In this document: piece after piece, positions 50,163-61,260 of the stretch
How the letters are laid out: every line of letters begins with the position of its first letter
Position numbering within the stretch: position 1 is the first letter of the stretch
Source: Trichomonas vaginalis G3
Lineage: Eukaryota; Parabasalia; Trichomonadida; Trichomonadidae
NCBI RefSeq assembly: GCF_026262505.1
Contig: NC_067204.1
Coordinates: 21,731,300 to 21,795,299, forward strand
Length of the DNA: 64,000 nt
Direction: 5' to 3'
Notes under the pieces: model-generated
The model's database searches: none
The model's input: only the letters and a program-made list of their open reading frames with translations
What the model was told of the DNA's origin: nothing
Translations under genes and position numbers: made by a program

Positions 50163-50756
50163 ATGTCTGATTCACCTGTACAGCCAGAAAGTTCGGAAAT
50201 CCAAGAAACCGATATTTCAATCATATCACACAAGAAAGCACATAAATGTTGCAACAATAACGAGGGAAAATGCTGTGGTAAATGCAAATCAGAAGAATGC
50301 TGTAACAAAGAAGAAGAGGAAAAGATGTACGAAGTTGATGCTAAAGAGTATCAAATGTTCTTATGCTGGAGAAGTCGTATCCAAGTAAAGATCCAAAGAT
50401 CAAATGAACAAAACAAGCAAAATGGATTCAATCCCGAACAGCAAATTCCAAATACACAACAAAAGCAAATGAATCAGCCTATAAATAATAATAATTCTAA
50501 GCCAATTAATCCTGCACTTCTTGTTCCTCCGCTGCTTAATCTTCCTTATTGCAATTGCAATGCTTTACCATATCCACCAACACAGCAGCCGAAATATCCT
50601 CCTCAATATTATCCATATCAACAGCCATATCCAAATCCTTACCCATATTATCAATATTCAATGCCTACTTCACCACAGTTATGCCAATGTGGTCTTCCAC
50701 TTGTTAACCAACCTCCACCTGTATATGCTCCAATGCCGAACTACGGCCCATGGTAA
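50163..50756 (+). CDS. Cys-rich, Pro/Tyr-rich protein of unknown function
   Basis: 197 residues. An acidic N-terminus is followed by a Cys cluster at residues 28-48 (CCNNNEGKCCGKCKSEECCN) that could bind metal. A helix follows at 55-75, then an Asn/Gln/Pro-rich linker, and a tail of Pro/Tyr repeats (PPQYYPYQQPYPNPYPYYQY) with two further Cys-x-Cys pairs. No family is recognised. The tail resembles adhesive or condensate-forming sequences in composition only. Confidence 0.65.
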   Translation: MSDSPVQPESSEIQETDISIISHKKAHKCCNNNEGKCCGKCKSEECCNKEEEEKMYEVDAKEYQMFLCWRSRIQVKIQRSNEQNKQNGFNPEQQIPNTQQKQMNQPINNNNSKPINPALLVPPLLNLPYCNCNALPYPPTQQPKYPPQYYPYQQPYPNPYPYYQYSMPTSPQLCQCGLPLVNQPPPVYAPMPNYGPW

Positions 50757-50944
50757 TTGAATGTTATTAATAAACGCTTATTTGTTTTTTACTATCAACA
50801 TTACTTTTAATTTTTAATTTTGGATATCAAATTTTCAAATATCTAACAGATAGCAAAAAGGAATAGTTAGCAGTAAGGATGTCAATTCGGAAATTGTTTT
50901 CATTTTAGGAAAATATAATTTTCCTTTTCGAAAATTTAAAAAGT

Positions 50945-50964
50945 GAGACGCGCAGGATTCGAAC
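50945..50964 (-). pseudogene. tRNA 3'-end relic
   Basis: On the minus strand GTTCGAATCCTGCGCGTCTC followed by A and a T5 run looks like the T-loop, T-stem 3' strand and acceptor 3' strand of a tRNA with a Pol III terminator. No D arm or anticodon arm lies upstream. Identity cannot be told. Confidence 0.4.
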
Positions 50965-51110
50965 TTTTTTAAAAGTTGATTTAAATATATTCTAGTGTGG
51001 ATTCTAAGGATAATATCATATTTAAAATAAGAATATACTAGTTTAGGTGGTATAATTTTTTTCGATAAATTTGAGAGCATGCACGTTTAGGGCATCAAAA
51101 GTGTCAATTC

Positions 51111-51128
51111 GCTCAGCGAAAGCTGAGC
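51111..51128. repeat. Hairpin with GAAA loop
   Basis: GCTCAGC-GAAA-GCTGAGC, a 7-bp stem with a GNRA-type loop, in AT-rich spacer. Confidence 0.65.
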
Positions 51129-52542
51129 TAGCTTCGTTCTCGAAAGAATAGGGAAGGAGTGAAAGAGAGTGATACAGATGTTGACACATTCATATCATTT
51201 CAACAAATTTTGATCAAATTGAAATGCAATGAAATTCAATTCACTTCATATCCTTCAGTCAGTACATTGACATCCTTCTACATCACAATGATAACTCGTG
51301 CATCAATAGTTCTACAACTAACTCAGAAAAAACAAGATTTTTCCTTCCAGCTTACAGCTTTTAAAAAGTTTCGATGATAAAAATCACTCTACTCTTGTTT
51401 ATCGATATGTTGTGATAGTAGGTAAACGTATTCTTATCGATATTAATAAAAATATTTTTACGAAAATCTGAACCAATTACAGAGTTATTCATAAAGTTTA
51501 TGATAACTGTAATTACTTCATCTTTGTTTTATATTTGAATAAACAATTTAATTTAATTTGCATAATTTTTTTTAGTTGAAAGACAGGAAACTTAGTTGAG
51601 TTTGTATTATTTTTATCGTTCAATTCATTGTATATGTGAGTGATCCAGATATTTAAGATATTTAGAAAAAATTTATTAATTTGATTAACAAATTTTAATC
51701 AAAATAGCAAAAATCTATTTGATAGTTGTAAGCAAATAATAATTTCTATTTCAACCAAAATCACTTATTTTCATCTAAACGTATAAAATTGTCAATTTTA
51801 TGAGAATAAATTTAAAATCTCATGAAATATAAAGGAGAGTAATATTTTCAATTTTCTTTTTTTCTTTCTCTCAAATATTTTCTATTGGGAATTTTCTTGT
51901 TATCAAAAAATAATTTTAATATTTGTTTATTTCATTACATACAATAAAATTTTAAAAACTCTATTTCTTCACAAGAAAATTTTTTTCCTTCATATGAAAA
52001 AACATTTTGTTCTCCATTTGATGCTGAGTCTAAATCTCGATTTTTGAATTTTCTTCTTTCCAAATTTCTTTTTTCCAAATTAGAAGTTTAATTCAAATTT
52101 TCAATAGTTTATATATTTTCTCAAACTGTCTTAGATTTTCTCACTTTTTAGGGATTTTCTCTCAAAATATACAAAAATAGTAATACCAATACATGTGTCT
52201 AATATACTTTAAAACCATCGTGATAAAATTCAAAAACGAAGAGTTCTTCTCTCCAAATTTTTTTCAAAATCAAAAAAATGAGATAAAAAAGTACATTTGG
52301 AAAATTCATTTTTAGCATTTTAGGAATTTTCTCACTTTTCTTCCAAATTGACATCCTTATTAGCAGTAAGTAAAAATTTTATTGTTAACAATAATTCATA
52401 TCCTGGGCTAAATATAATTTCATTCAATTGCAAATTTTATTCACAAGCACATATTTGAAAGTTGGTTCCGTAAAAATATGATTTTAAAGCTTTGTTAGTC
52501 AATCCTTCGTACTTTCCACGTATAAAATATTCCCAAACAATT

Positions 52543-52557
52543 TAAAAAGTGACAAAG
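52543..52557 (+). promoter_or_regulatory. AAAAGTGACA motif at the Nfu gene start
   Basis: TAAAAAGTGACAAAG lies exactly where the Nfu frame opens. It matches the motif near the starts at 53242, 56033 and 42095. Confidence 0.4.
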
Positions 52558-52833
52558 TTCTTTGCAAAGGCTTCAAAGGAATTCTTCGACAAAGTTAATG
52601 CCGTTATCGATGAGCGTGTTCGCCCTGTCCTTCAAATGGATGGAGGTGATATAGTTTTAAAGGACATCACAGATGGTATCGTTTCTGTACAGCTTATGGG
52701 ACATTGCTCTGGCTGTCCTTCTCGTAGAAATACATTAAATGCTGGAATTCTTGGATGCCTTCAGGAAGAATTCGGTGAAAAGCAAATCATTGATATCAAG
52801 GAACTCCCTCTTGATGAAGAAGTAAAGCAGTAG
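52549..52833 (+). CDS. Nfu-type (NifU C-terminal domain) Fe-S scaffold, start unresolved
   Basis: The reading frame encodes a complete Nfu domain: VIDERVRPVLQMDGGDIVL, then the Cys-x2-Cys motif GHCSGCPSR that holds a [4Fe-4S] cluster. Nfu proteins pass clusters to targets; in trichomonads they act in hydrogenosomes. The frame opens after a TAA at 52543, and the first in-frame ATG is inside the domain (at LQMDGG), so no normal start is present; a GTG sits at 52549. An upstream exon is possible: an ATG at about 52477 followed by a GT...AG stretch would be in frame, but it lacks the trichomonad intron motifs. Alternatives are a non-AUG start or a recent loss. Confidence 0.75.
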   Translation: MTKFFAKASKEFFDKVNAVIDERVRPVLQMDGGDIVLKDITDGIVSVQLMGHCSGCPSRRNTLNAGILGCLQEEFGEKQIIDIKELPLDEEVKQ

Positions 52834-53220
52834 TTAAATATAGGACAAAATTAATAGTTTTATATTTTTCTATCATGTATTACTCGTAATTTTTTAAATT
52901 TTTAGCGATTTTTTACAATTTGAATGTGAAATCAGCTGATTTTATGTGTTAAAAAGCTGAAGCTTGATAAAATTTGAATATATTTTAGACTCCTCAGGAT
53001 TAACACTTTTAGAACATATTATCACCGACGCCGTGTGACACAAAACAGACTTAAAAGTGTTATTCTATAGTTTTTGATTTATTGAGATCGCAAAATATAT
53101 GTTCTGGATATTGGATCTATTTTTAGAGAATTTGAAATATAATGCTAAACACAAAAACACTCGTATATCATTTTTGGCGTGAAGACGATCAGCTGATATG
53201 ATAGCATAAGATAAAATTTG
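52834..53220. other. Intergenic, AT-rich
   Basis: About 390 bases between the Nfu and ARM-like genes; both are on the plus strand. Only the AAAAGTGACA motif at the end is noted. Confidence 0.5.
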
Positions 53221-53234
53221 AAAAAGTGACAATT
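53221..53234 (+). promoter_or_regulatory. AAAAAGTGACAATT motif upstream of the ARM-like gene
   Basis: The GTGACA begins exactly 16 bases before ATG 53242, the same spacing as at the ankyrin gene 3 start. Confidence 0.5.
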
Positions 53235-53241
53235 CTTAGTG

Positions 53242-54630
53242 ATGAATATAAAAATTTCAGAGGATAATGAAGACAAAACGATCTGTGAACCAGTCAAAAT
53301 TGACGTAAATGAGCAAACACTTCAACTTAATTATCATTTACATCAGCATTTCATTACATTGCAAAATGGATTTCAAAATTCTGATGCTGCTGATTTATAT
53401 ATGAGTTTAAAAAACATCAATTGGATAGTTAGAAACTATCCTAATGCGGTATTAGATGAAAATATTTTTAATGAATTCGATTCAATCAATATAATTTTTT
53501 CTTGCTTGCAAAATCCATCTGCACAGATACTTTCTGAATCATTACGAGTAATATCAATACTGATTTCTAGGATAAACATAGAAAATACTGTTGAGTTTCT
53601 TGAAAATCATTCTTTTTCGCAAATAATATCAAATATATTAAGCAGCCAAGATGAGAAACTATTTAAATACGTTATCATTTGCTTAAATTCATTATTTGTA
53701 CAGAAAGATATCATTCAATATTTATCAAACACAATAAATCTCAATTTAGTCCATGAAACAATGCAAAAATTGCTCGCCTCATATCCCATTCAAGAAATAT
53801 TTGAAACTCGTAGCGAATACTGTCAGTTTTTGTATAATTTTGCAAGTGATAATTTAGAAAATCAGTTTGCAGAAGGTCTTTGTGAAATTGCAATATGTTC
53901 AATTGATTTGAAATTGGATATGGAATGTGATCACTTATTGATATGGACATTAATCAAATTAATGAAACAAAATAAATTTTTAATTATGAATCCTAGCCAA
54001 GAAAATACTTTAAACATAATATATCAAGGCTTGCATTCAACATATCCTAGCATTAAATCAGCTTGTTGTGCATTTTTATTTAATTATTTCAAGCTTGAAG
54101 GAGAAATACAATATCTTAATGTTGATGAAATCATTTTATTATTAGATTCTGAACCTTTCGTAATTGGTGATTTCTCTTGTGCTATTTTTTGTTTACAAAC
54201 TTATCTTCACAAAACAGAAGTTGATTTAGATTTTATCGCTAATCTAAAAGGGAAACTAGAGAGCAAATATGGAGGTCAGTATATCCAAAATGCATTAATT
54301 ATAACTCTTATTTTCGAAATCATGAATTCTCAACAAATTAGTCTTGATATATTAGTTGATCCTTCAAAAATGGATGCTTTCGCATGGCTAGAAAGAGGAA
54401 TTCAATATTCTAATGACGAAATACGAATGGGAGCTTTGGCACTTTGTGAAAAGTTATTTGCTATGGCAGAAAGCGATTCTCAACTTAAGGAGATGCGACA
54501 AATGTTCTTTGATAAATCAATCAATGATTATCTTGATGAATTTGAAAATGAAGAAAATGATCCTGAATTATCTGAAAGATTAGACTTGTTTAAATCAAAA
54601 TATTTTAATGACTCAGATAATGAAGCTTAA
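53242..54630 (+). CDS. ARM/HEAT-like helical repeat protein
   Basis: 462 residues, nearly all helical repeats of about 40 residues (for example FSCLQNPSAQILSESLRVIS and FLENHSFSQIISNILSSQDE), with an acidic C-terminus (ENEENDPELSERLD). Resembles armadillo-type proteins such as importin-alpha-like or related scaffolds in trichomonads, but the importin-beta-binding N-terminus and NLS groove residues are not visible. The start is the ATG at 53242; a GTG three bases upstream is not needed. Intact. Confidence 0.65.
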   Translation: MNIKISEDNEDKTICEPVKIDVNEQTLQLNYHLHQHFITLQNGFQNSDAADLYMSLKNINWIVRNYPNAVLDENIFNEFDSINIIFSCLQNPSAQILSESLRVISILISRINIENTVEFLENHSFSQIISNILSSQDEKLFKYVIICLNSLFVQKDIIQYLSNTINLNLVHETMQKLLASYPIQEIFETRSEYCQFLYNFASDNLENQFAEGLCEIAICSIDLKLDMECDHLLIWTLIKLMKQNKFLIMNPSQENTLNIIYQGLHSTYPSIKSACCAFLFNYFKLEGEIQYLNVDEIILLLDSEPFVIGDFSCAIFCLQTYLHKTEVDLDFIANLKGKLESKYGGQYIQNALIITLIFEIMNSQQISLDILVDPSKMDAFAWLERGIQYSNDEIRMGALALCEKLFAMAESDSQLKEMRQMFFDKSINDYLDEFENEENDPELSERLDLFKSKYFNDSDNEA

Positions 54631-56012
54631 GAATGTATATCTTCAAGAGATTTCGCTCAGATTTTTTATATTTTCTTGTTTATAAATCCTTTTCTTTATA
54701 AAGTATAGAGTAAATTATGTTTTACCGCTAAATTGGAAATGATACGTCATTTACCCGAATCCTATTTATGTATTCTTCAGTCAGAATTTACAGAAGGTTT
54801 TCTTTCAGACTTTCGGTATCAAGTGTTATAGATTTTGTGAGAAAATAGTTTGATTTATTTGAAATCACAATACATTTTTATAAAATACGCAATTCCTCAT
54901 TTAATTTGCATAAGTTTGCATGCGTTATACTCTTAAACATAATGATTCAAATGGAATGATTCTTTTCATACTTCATCTTCAAGATCCTGAATAAAGTTCT
55001 TACGAAAGGCGATGTCAAAAAATGGATTTAGATTTTTCTGATCAAAATTATGAGTTGGATCAATAATGATCTGAGGAAAGAGATTTTGAATTGCGATTAG
55101 AAATAATTTCATAATTGACATGTAAAGACAAGTATTTACAACAAAGTTTGCATAGTCTGATGTCTTTATTTGGTAGAGAAATAATGAATGAAAAAAATGA
55201 ATTTTACATTAATTGTATCTATCTCGTCTCTGTTTTTTGAATTAATATCAAAAATACTTAAGGTATTCAATATAGGTACAAAAATCTATCTTTTCTATTC
55301 AGCAAAACACGTATCTATTAAATCTAAGTGATGAAATCCGGAATTACTTATCATATTTGCTCAAAATCAATGTATAAATACCAAATACTTCCTATACTTT
55401 TCGATGGAAAATAAAGAGTTTTATAAAAACTTACCACGTGATAAGATGAAATGACCACAAAATTGAGAACTTTTCCCACAAATTGAGGGTTTCAACACTT
55501 TCTTCAATACTCGATTTTTAAAAAAATGTTTAAAAATGGAGCTTGTATATATATATAGTGTTTAAGTGGGGAACTTTGATATTTTTTTCCACACCATAGT
55601 AGTTTCACTTTTTGCATATGAACTCTATATTGATTCTGGCTAGAAACTAGAGAAATTAAAAATTTTCAATTTTTGGCCCATTAAAAGTACCTTTTTGAAA
55701 ATAAAAAATATTATTATTAATTATGTGTGATCCTTGACATATATCCATAAAATCAAGTGATTTGGAGTGATTGGCAAAAAAATCTTGTATTGAAATAGTG
55801 TAGAGACTAAGAATTATCACAGGCTATTTCAGAGGATTGAGTTGTCACTCAATCCTCTGAAAAGTCTGAGGTAATTCGAAAAATGTTTTTATAAAAATGT
55901 TTATTTTAATTTATGTGGATTTGTAGGGATAATTTTTGTCATGTTAGTGAAGCATTATATATAGATTTTAAAAAACTTGGTTATAAATTACGAAATTTTC
56001 TCGCTTGGGTTA
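54631..56012. other. Intergenic region with a perfect 16-bp hairpin
   Basis: 1.4 kb, AT-rich, no supported gene. It contains the hairpin at 55827-55862. Confidence 0.6.
55827..55862. repeat. Perfect inverted repeat, 16-bp stem, 4-base loop
   Basis: TTTCAGAGGATTGAGT, loop TGTC, then the exact complement ACTCAATCCTCTGAAA. It is in the spacer about 170 bases before ankyrin gene 3. Confidence 0.9.
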
Positions 56013-56026
56013 GAAAGTGACAATTT
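56013..56026 (+). promoter_or_regulatory. GAAAGTGACAATTT motif upstream of ankyrin gene 3
   Basis: GTGACA begins 16 bases before ATG 56033, as at the ARM-like gene. Confidence 0.5.
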
Positions 56027-56032
56027 GGTCGG

Positions 56033-59000
56033 ATGCCACCCTTAAAAGTGCCACAACCAAAATTTTCAAAAAGAATGACAAGTTCAGAGCCAAAAAATGA
56101 AAATTGGCGCAATTACAGCGACCTTAAGCCAATTAATGTATTCGAATACCCAGATCAAGCATCAAAAATTATTTGGGGCGTCAATTGCAATAATATTATA
56201 CAAATATCTTCACAAATTATCGAATTAATAACAACCCACAAAATACATATCCAAATGGCACTTTATTTCATAGACATTTTTTCACAAATTCGTGTTAAAG
56301 AAATCAAATTATTTTCAGAACTTTATCAAAAGATATTAAACGCATTTTCATACATTTATAAACCGCAAAATAATAAATTAGCTACTCTTCTACATTATCA
56401 AGGTTTCAAATTCGAAAACTTCGAACCTGAAATTGAAGAAGATGAAATTCTGAATTTATATTCAAAAGAATCTCCTTTATACTATATTGCATGGGATAAA
56501 GTTGATGATCTTAAGAGTAAATTCCCAAATCTTGATATTGATGAGGAAATTAATAAAATCACACCACTTGACTGGGCAATTAAATATGGATCAGAATTGT
56601 GTTTCAATTACTTGAAAAATTTAGGAGCTCAATACACTACATACTCCGAAAGATATGCTGTTCAAGGTGGAAATGAAAACATTTTTATGCAAATGATAGA
56701 AGATGGTATATCATTTGATAAGATGATTAATACAGCATTGGATTATCGAAACTATGAAATTGCTGAGTACCTTAAATCAAATTTTCGTCAAACTCCTGAT
56801 TCAATAGCAGAAAGCATGTATTTTTGTAATTATAGCGTTGCTTCGTGTTTGATTTCTAATGGGGCTGATATCAACAAAAATTATAATCTCTTTCTTTTCA
56901 TATTAATCATTGTTTTATAACACTCTCTTTCTTTTCATATTTATCATTGTTTTATGAAATTCTCTCGATATTAATGAATGCCCTCTTAGTATTGCCATCA
57001 AAGTGAAATCGATAGAAATTGTCCAATTCTTAGTTGATCATGGTGCTGATGTTAACATGAAACTTATTCTCTTTCTTTTCATATTTATCATTGTTTGATA
57101 GAATTCTTTTTCTTTTCATATTTAACATTGTTTTATGAAATTCTCTTTCTTTTCAAATTAATCATTGTTTGATAGAATTCTCTTTCTTTTCAAATTAATC
57201 ATTGTTTTATGATATTCTCTTTCTTTTCGTATTTAACATTGTTTTATGACATTCTTTTTCGTTTCATATAAATCATTGTTTTATGATATTCTCTTTCTTT
57301 TCGTATTTAACATTGTTTTATGACATTCTTTTTCGTTTCATATAAATCATTGTTTTATAGCACTCTCTTTCTTTTCATATTTATCATTATTTTATTGGAT
57401 TCTCTCGATATTAATGAATGCCCTCTTAGTATTGCCATCAAAGTGAAATCGATAGAAATTGTCCAATTCCTAGTTGATCATGGTGCTGATGTTAACATGA
57501 AACTTATTCTCTTTCTTTTCATATTTATCATTGTTTTATTACATTCCCTTTCTTTTTATATTTATCATTGTTTGATAGAATTCTCTTTCTTTTCAAATTA
57601 ATCATTGTTTGATAGAATTCTCTTTCTTTTCAAATTAATCATTGTTTTATGATATTCTCTTTCTTTTTATATTTATCATTGTTTGATAGAATTCTCTTTC
57701 TTTTCAAATTAATCATTGTTTGATAGAATTCTCTTTCTTTTCAAATTAATCATTGTTTTATGATATTCTCTTTCTTTTCGTATTTAACATTGTTTTATGA
57801 CATTCTTTTTCGTTTCATATAAATCATTGTTTTATGATATTCTCTTTCTTTTCATATTTAACATTGTTTTATTGGATTCTCTTTCTTTTCATATTAATCA
57901 TTGTTTTATAGCACTCTCTTTCTTTTCATATTTATCATTATTTTATTGGATTCTCTCGATATTAATGAATGCCCTCTTAGTATTGCCATCAAAGTGAAAT
58001 CGATAGAAATTGTCCAATTCCTAGTTGATCATGGTGCTGATGTTAACATGAAACTTATTCTCTTTCTTTTCATATTTATCATTGTTTTATTACATTCCCT
58101 TTCTTTTTATATTTATCATTGTTTGATAGAATTCTCTTTCTTTTCAAATTAATCATTGTTTGATAGAATTCTCTTTCTTTTCAAATTAATCATTGTTTTA
58201 TGATATTCTCTTTCTTTTCGTATTTAACATTGTTTTATGACATTCTTTTTCGTTTCATATAAATCATTGTTTTATGATATTCTCTCGATATTAATGAATG
58301 CCCTCTTAGTATTGCCATCAAAGTGAAATCGATAGAAATTGTCCAATTCTTAGTTGATCATGGTGCTGATGTTAACATGAAACTTATTCTCTTTCTTTTC
58401 ATATTTATCATTGTTTTATTACATTCCCTTTCTTTTTATATTTATCATTGTTTCATCACATTCTCTTTCTTTTCAAATTAATCATTGTTTGATAGAATTC
58501 TCTTTCTTTTCAAATTAATCATTGTTTTATGATATTCTCTTTCTTTTCGTATTTAATATTGTTTTATATAATTCTCTTTCTTTTCATATTTAACATTGTT
58601 TTATAGAATTCTCTTTCTTTTCATATTAATCATTGTTTTATAGAATTTTCTTTCTTTTCATATTAATCATTGTTCGATTACATTCTTTTTATTTTCATAT
58701 TAATCATTGTTTTATAACACTCTCTTTCTTTTCATATTTATCATTGTTTTATGAAATTCTCTCGATATTAATGAATGCCCTCTTAGTATTGCCATCAAAG
58801 TGAAATCGATAGAAATTGTCCAATTCCTAGTTGATCATGGTGCTGATGTTAACATGAAACTTATTCTCTTTCTTTTCATATTAATCATTGTTTTATGAAA
58901 TTCTCTTTCTTTTCATATTTAACATTGTTTTATTACATTCTTTTTATTTTCATATTTATCATTGTTTTATATAATTCTCTTTCTTTTCATATTTAACATT

Positions 59001-60734
59001 GTTTTATTACATTCTTTTTATTTTCATATTTATCATTGTTTTATATAATTCTTTTTCTTTTCATATTTAACATTGTTTTATGAAATTCTCTTTCTTTTCA
59101 TATTAATCATTGTTTTATAGAATTTTCTTTCTTTTCATATTAATCATTGTTCGATTACATTCTTTTTATTTTCATATTTATCATTGTTTTATATAATTCT
59201 TTTTCTTTTCATATTTAACATTGTTTTATGAAATTCTCTTTCTTTTCATATTCATCATTGTTTTATGAATTTCTCTTTCTTTTCATATTTAACATTGTTT
59301 TATAACATTCTTTTTTGTTTCATATAAATCATTGTTTTATGGAATTCTCTTTCTTTTCATATTAATCATTGTTTTATAACACTCTCTTTCTTTTCATATT
59401 TATCATTGTTTTATGAAATTCTCTCGATATTAATGAATGCCCTCTTAGTATTGCCATCAAAGTGAAATCGATAGAAATTGTCCAATTCTTAGTTGATCAT
59501 GGTGCTGATGTTAACATGAAACTTATTCTCTTTCTTTTCACATTTATCATTGTTTTATAGAATTCTCTTTCTTTTTATATTTATCATTGTTTCATCACAT
59601 TCTCTTTCTTTTCATATTTATCATTGTTTTATGAAATTCTCTTTCTTTTCATATTTAACATTGTTTTATTACATTCTTTTTATTTTCATATTTATCATTG
59701 TTTTATATAATTCTCTTTCTTTTCATATTTAACATTGTTTTATAGAATTCTCTTTCTTTTCATATTAATCATTGTTTTATAGAATTTTCTTTCTTTTCAT
59801 ATTAATCATTGTTCGATTACATTCTTTTTATTTTCATATTTATCATTGTTTTATATAATTCTTTTTCTTTTCATATTTAACATTGTTTTATGAAATTCTC
59901 TTTCTTTTCATATTCATCATTGTTTTATGAATTTCTCTTTCTTTTCATATTTATCATTGTTTTATAACACTCTCTTTCTTTTCATATTTATCATTGTTTT
60001 ATAACACTCTCTTTCTTTTCATATTTAACATTATCTTATGATATTCTCTTTCTTTTCAAATTAATCATTGTTTTATGATATTCTCTTTCTTTTCATATTT
60101 AACATTATCTTATGAAATTCTCTTTCTTTTCGTATTTAACATTGTTTTATGGAATTCTCTTTCTTTTCATATTAATCATTGTTTTATAACACTCTCTTTC
60201 TTTTCATATTTATCATTGTTTTATGAAATTCTCTCGATATTAATGAATGCCCTCTTAGTATTGCCATCAAAGTGAAATCGATAGAAATTGTCCAATTCTT
60301 AGTTGATCATGGTGCTGATGTTAACATGAAACTTATTCTCTTTCTTTTCACATTTATCATTGTTTTATAGAATTCTCTTTCTTTTCATATTCATCATTGT
60401 TTTATGACATTCCCTTTCTTTTCATATTTATCATTGTTTTATGAAATCCTTTTTCTTTTCATATTAATCATTGTTTTATAACACTCTCTTTCTTTTCATA
60501 TTAATCATTGTTTTATAAAACTCTCATTCTTTTCATATTTATCATTGTTTTATAGAATTCTCTTTCTTTTCATATTAATCATTGTTCGATTACATTCTTT
60601 TTATTTTCATATTTATCATTGTTTTATGAAATTCTCTCGATATTAATAAATGCCCTCTTTCTATTGCCATCGATGTTAAAGCAACAAATATTTTCAAATT
60701 CTTAGTTGAACATGGTGCTACAACTGACAAATAA
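56033..60734 (+). pseudogene. Ankyrin gene 3, its repeat region broken up by a 37-bp minisatellite
   Basis: The first 285 codons are open and have the trichomonad ankyrin layout: a helical N-terminal region, then repeats (ITPLDWAIKYGSELCFNYLK). After ADINKNYN the frame runs into a 37-bp minisatellite and stops at about 56918. Eight copies of one ankyrin module (encoding LDINECPLSIAIKVKSIEIV then QFLVDHGADVNMK) follow, each 103 bases and nearly identical, separated by minisatellite blocks. The last module differs (IDVKATNIFKFLVEHGATTD) and carries the gene's natural end at 60734. Because 37 is not a multiple of 3 and blocks have stops, no frame crosses the region. No splice-site pattern marks the module borders. 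Confidence 0.8.
56888..60637. repeat. Composite array: 37-bp minisatellite blocks and 103-bp ankyrin modules
   Basis: The minisatellite unit is CTCTTTCTTTTCATATTTAT followed by CATTGTTTTATAGAATT, with variants in the middle (ATTTATC, ATTAATC, ATTTAAC) and at the end (TAGAATT, TGAAATT, TAACACT, TTACATT). Ankyrin modules start at 56966, 57406, 57957, 58286, 58763, 59425, 60235 and 60638. Their spacings 440, 551, 329, 477, 662, 810 and 403 are each exactly 107 + 37n, with n = 9, 12, 6, 10, 15, 19 and 8; the first block has n = 2. That is 81 units in all with no net length change in any block. Confidence 0.95.
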
Positions 60735-61164
60735 TAAAATTATTTTATATTGAATAGGAAAAAAAAAGTCAGAAAATGCCAAGTGCACCATTAAAAAAGT
60801 GAAAAGATGGGGTGTAATGAATGCATGCTATTTTACGTTTGTTCATAAAAAATATCAATTCTGTCATGGGAAAAAGTATCATTAAAATTTAAATAGATGT
60901 AAACTAAACCAATACAACAATATAGGGCGATCAATTTTTAAATAATTTACATTATTTAATCATGATCATCTTTTTTGAAAATTCCCTTTTGGACGTTTCT
61001 GCTTAATATTATCTTATATAATTGTATTCCTATTATATAATAGTATTCCTATTACAGTGCGCACTATCAGAGAAAGATTTGGACAAGCATATCATTTGAT
61101 TTATTGATCTGCAATGTGAAGATACATATTTGATCAAATATAATTTGGGGCCTCAAGTGCCTTC

Positions 61165-61183
61165 GCTTGCCCTTCGGGCAAGC
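61165..61183. repeat. GC hairpin with TTC loop
   Basis: GCTTGCCC-TTC-GGGCAAGC, an 8-bp perfect stem, flanked by two further CTTCGGCC/GCCTTCGC segments that could pair. Confidence 0.8.
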
Positions 61184-61239
61184 ACGCCACCTTCGGCCAA
61201 ATTAAATAATTTTTTGAAAAATTGAATTATTCATTATTT

Positions 61240-61260
61240 GGTTGGCGCTTTGCGCCAACC
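61240..61260. repeat. GC hairpin with TTT loop
   Basis: GGTTGGCGC-TTT-GCGCCAACC, a 9-bp stem extendable to 11 by flanking T-A pairs. Confidence 0.8.

Larger units (their letters stand above)
50757..52548. other. Long AT-rich intergenic region with a tRNA-end relic and a hairpin
   Basis: 1.8 kb without a supported gene. It holds a tRNA 3'-end-like fragment (50945-50964), the GAAA-loop hairpin at 51111-51128, and T- or A-rich tracts with repeated TTTTCTC and CAAATTT stretches at about 51840-52340. Confidence 0.6.

Noticed and set aside
50930-51000. A complete tRNA gene
   Set aside because: Only the 3' end is present; no D or anticodon arm on either strand.
57320-60275. Several 60-94 codon frames rich in Phe, Ile and Leu as membrane proteins
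   Set aside because: They are translations of the minisatellite in shifting frames.
56888-60637. The 37-bp blocks as introns between ankyrin exons
   Set aside because: Module borders lack GT...AG and the trichomonad branch/3' motif, and the block lengths do not restore a frame consistently.
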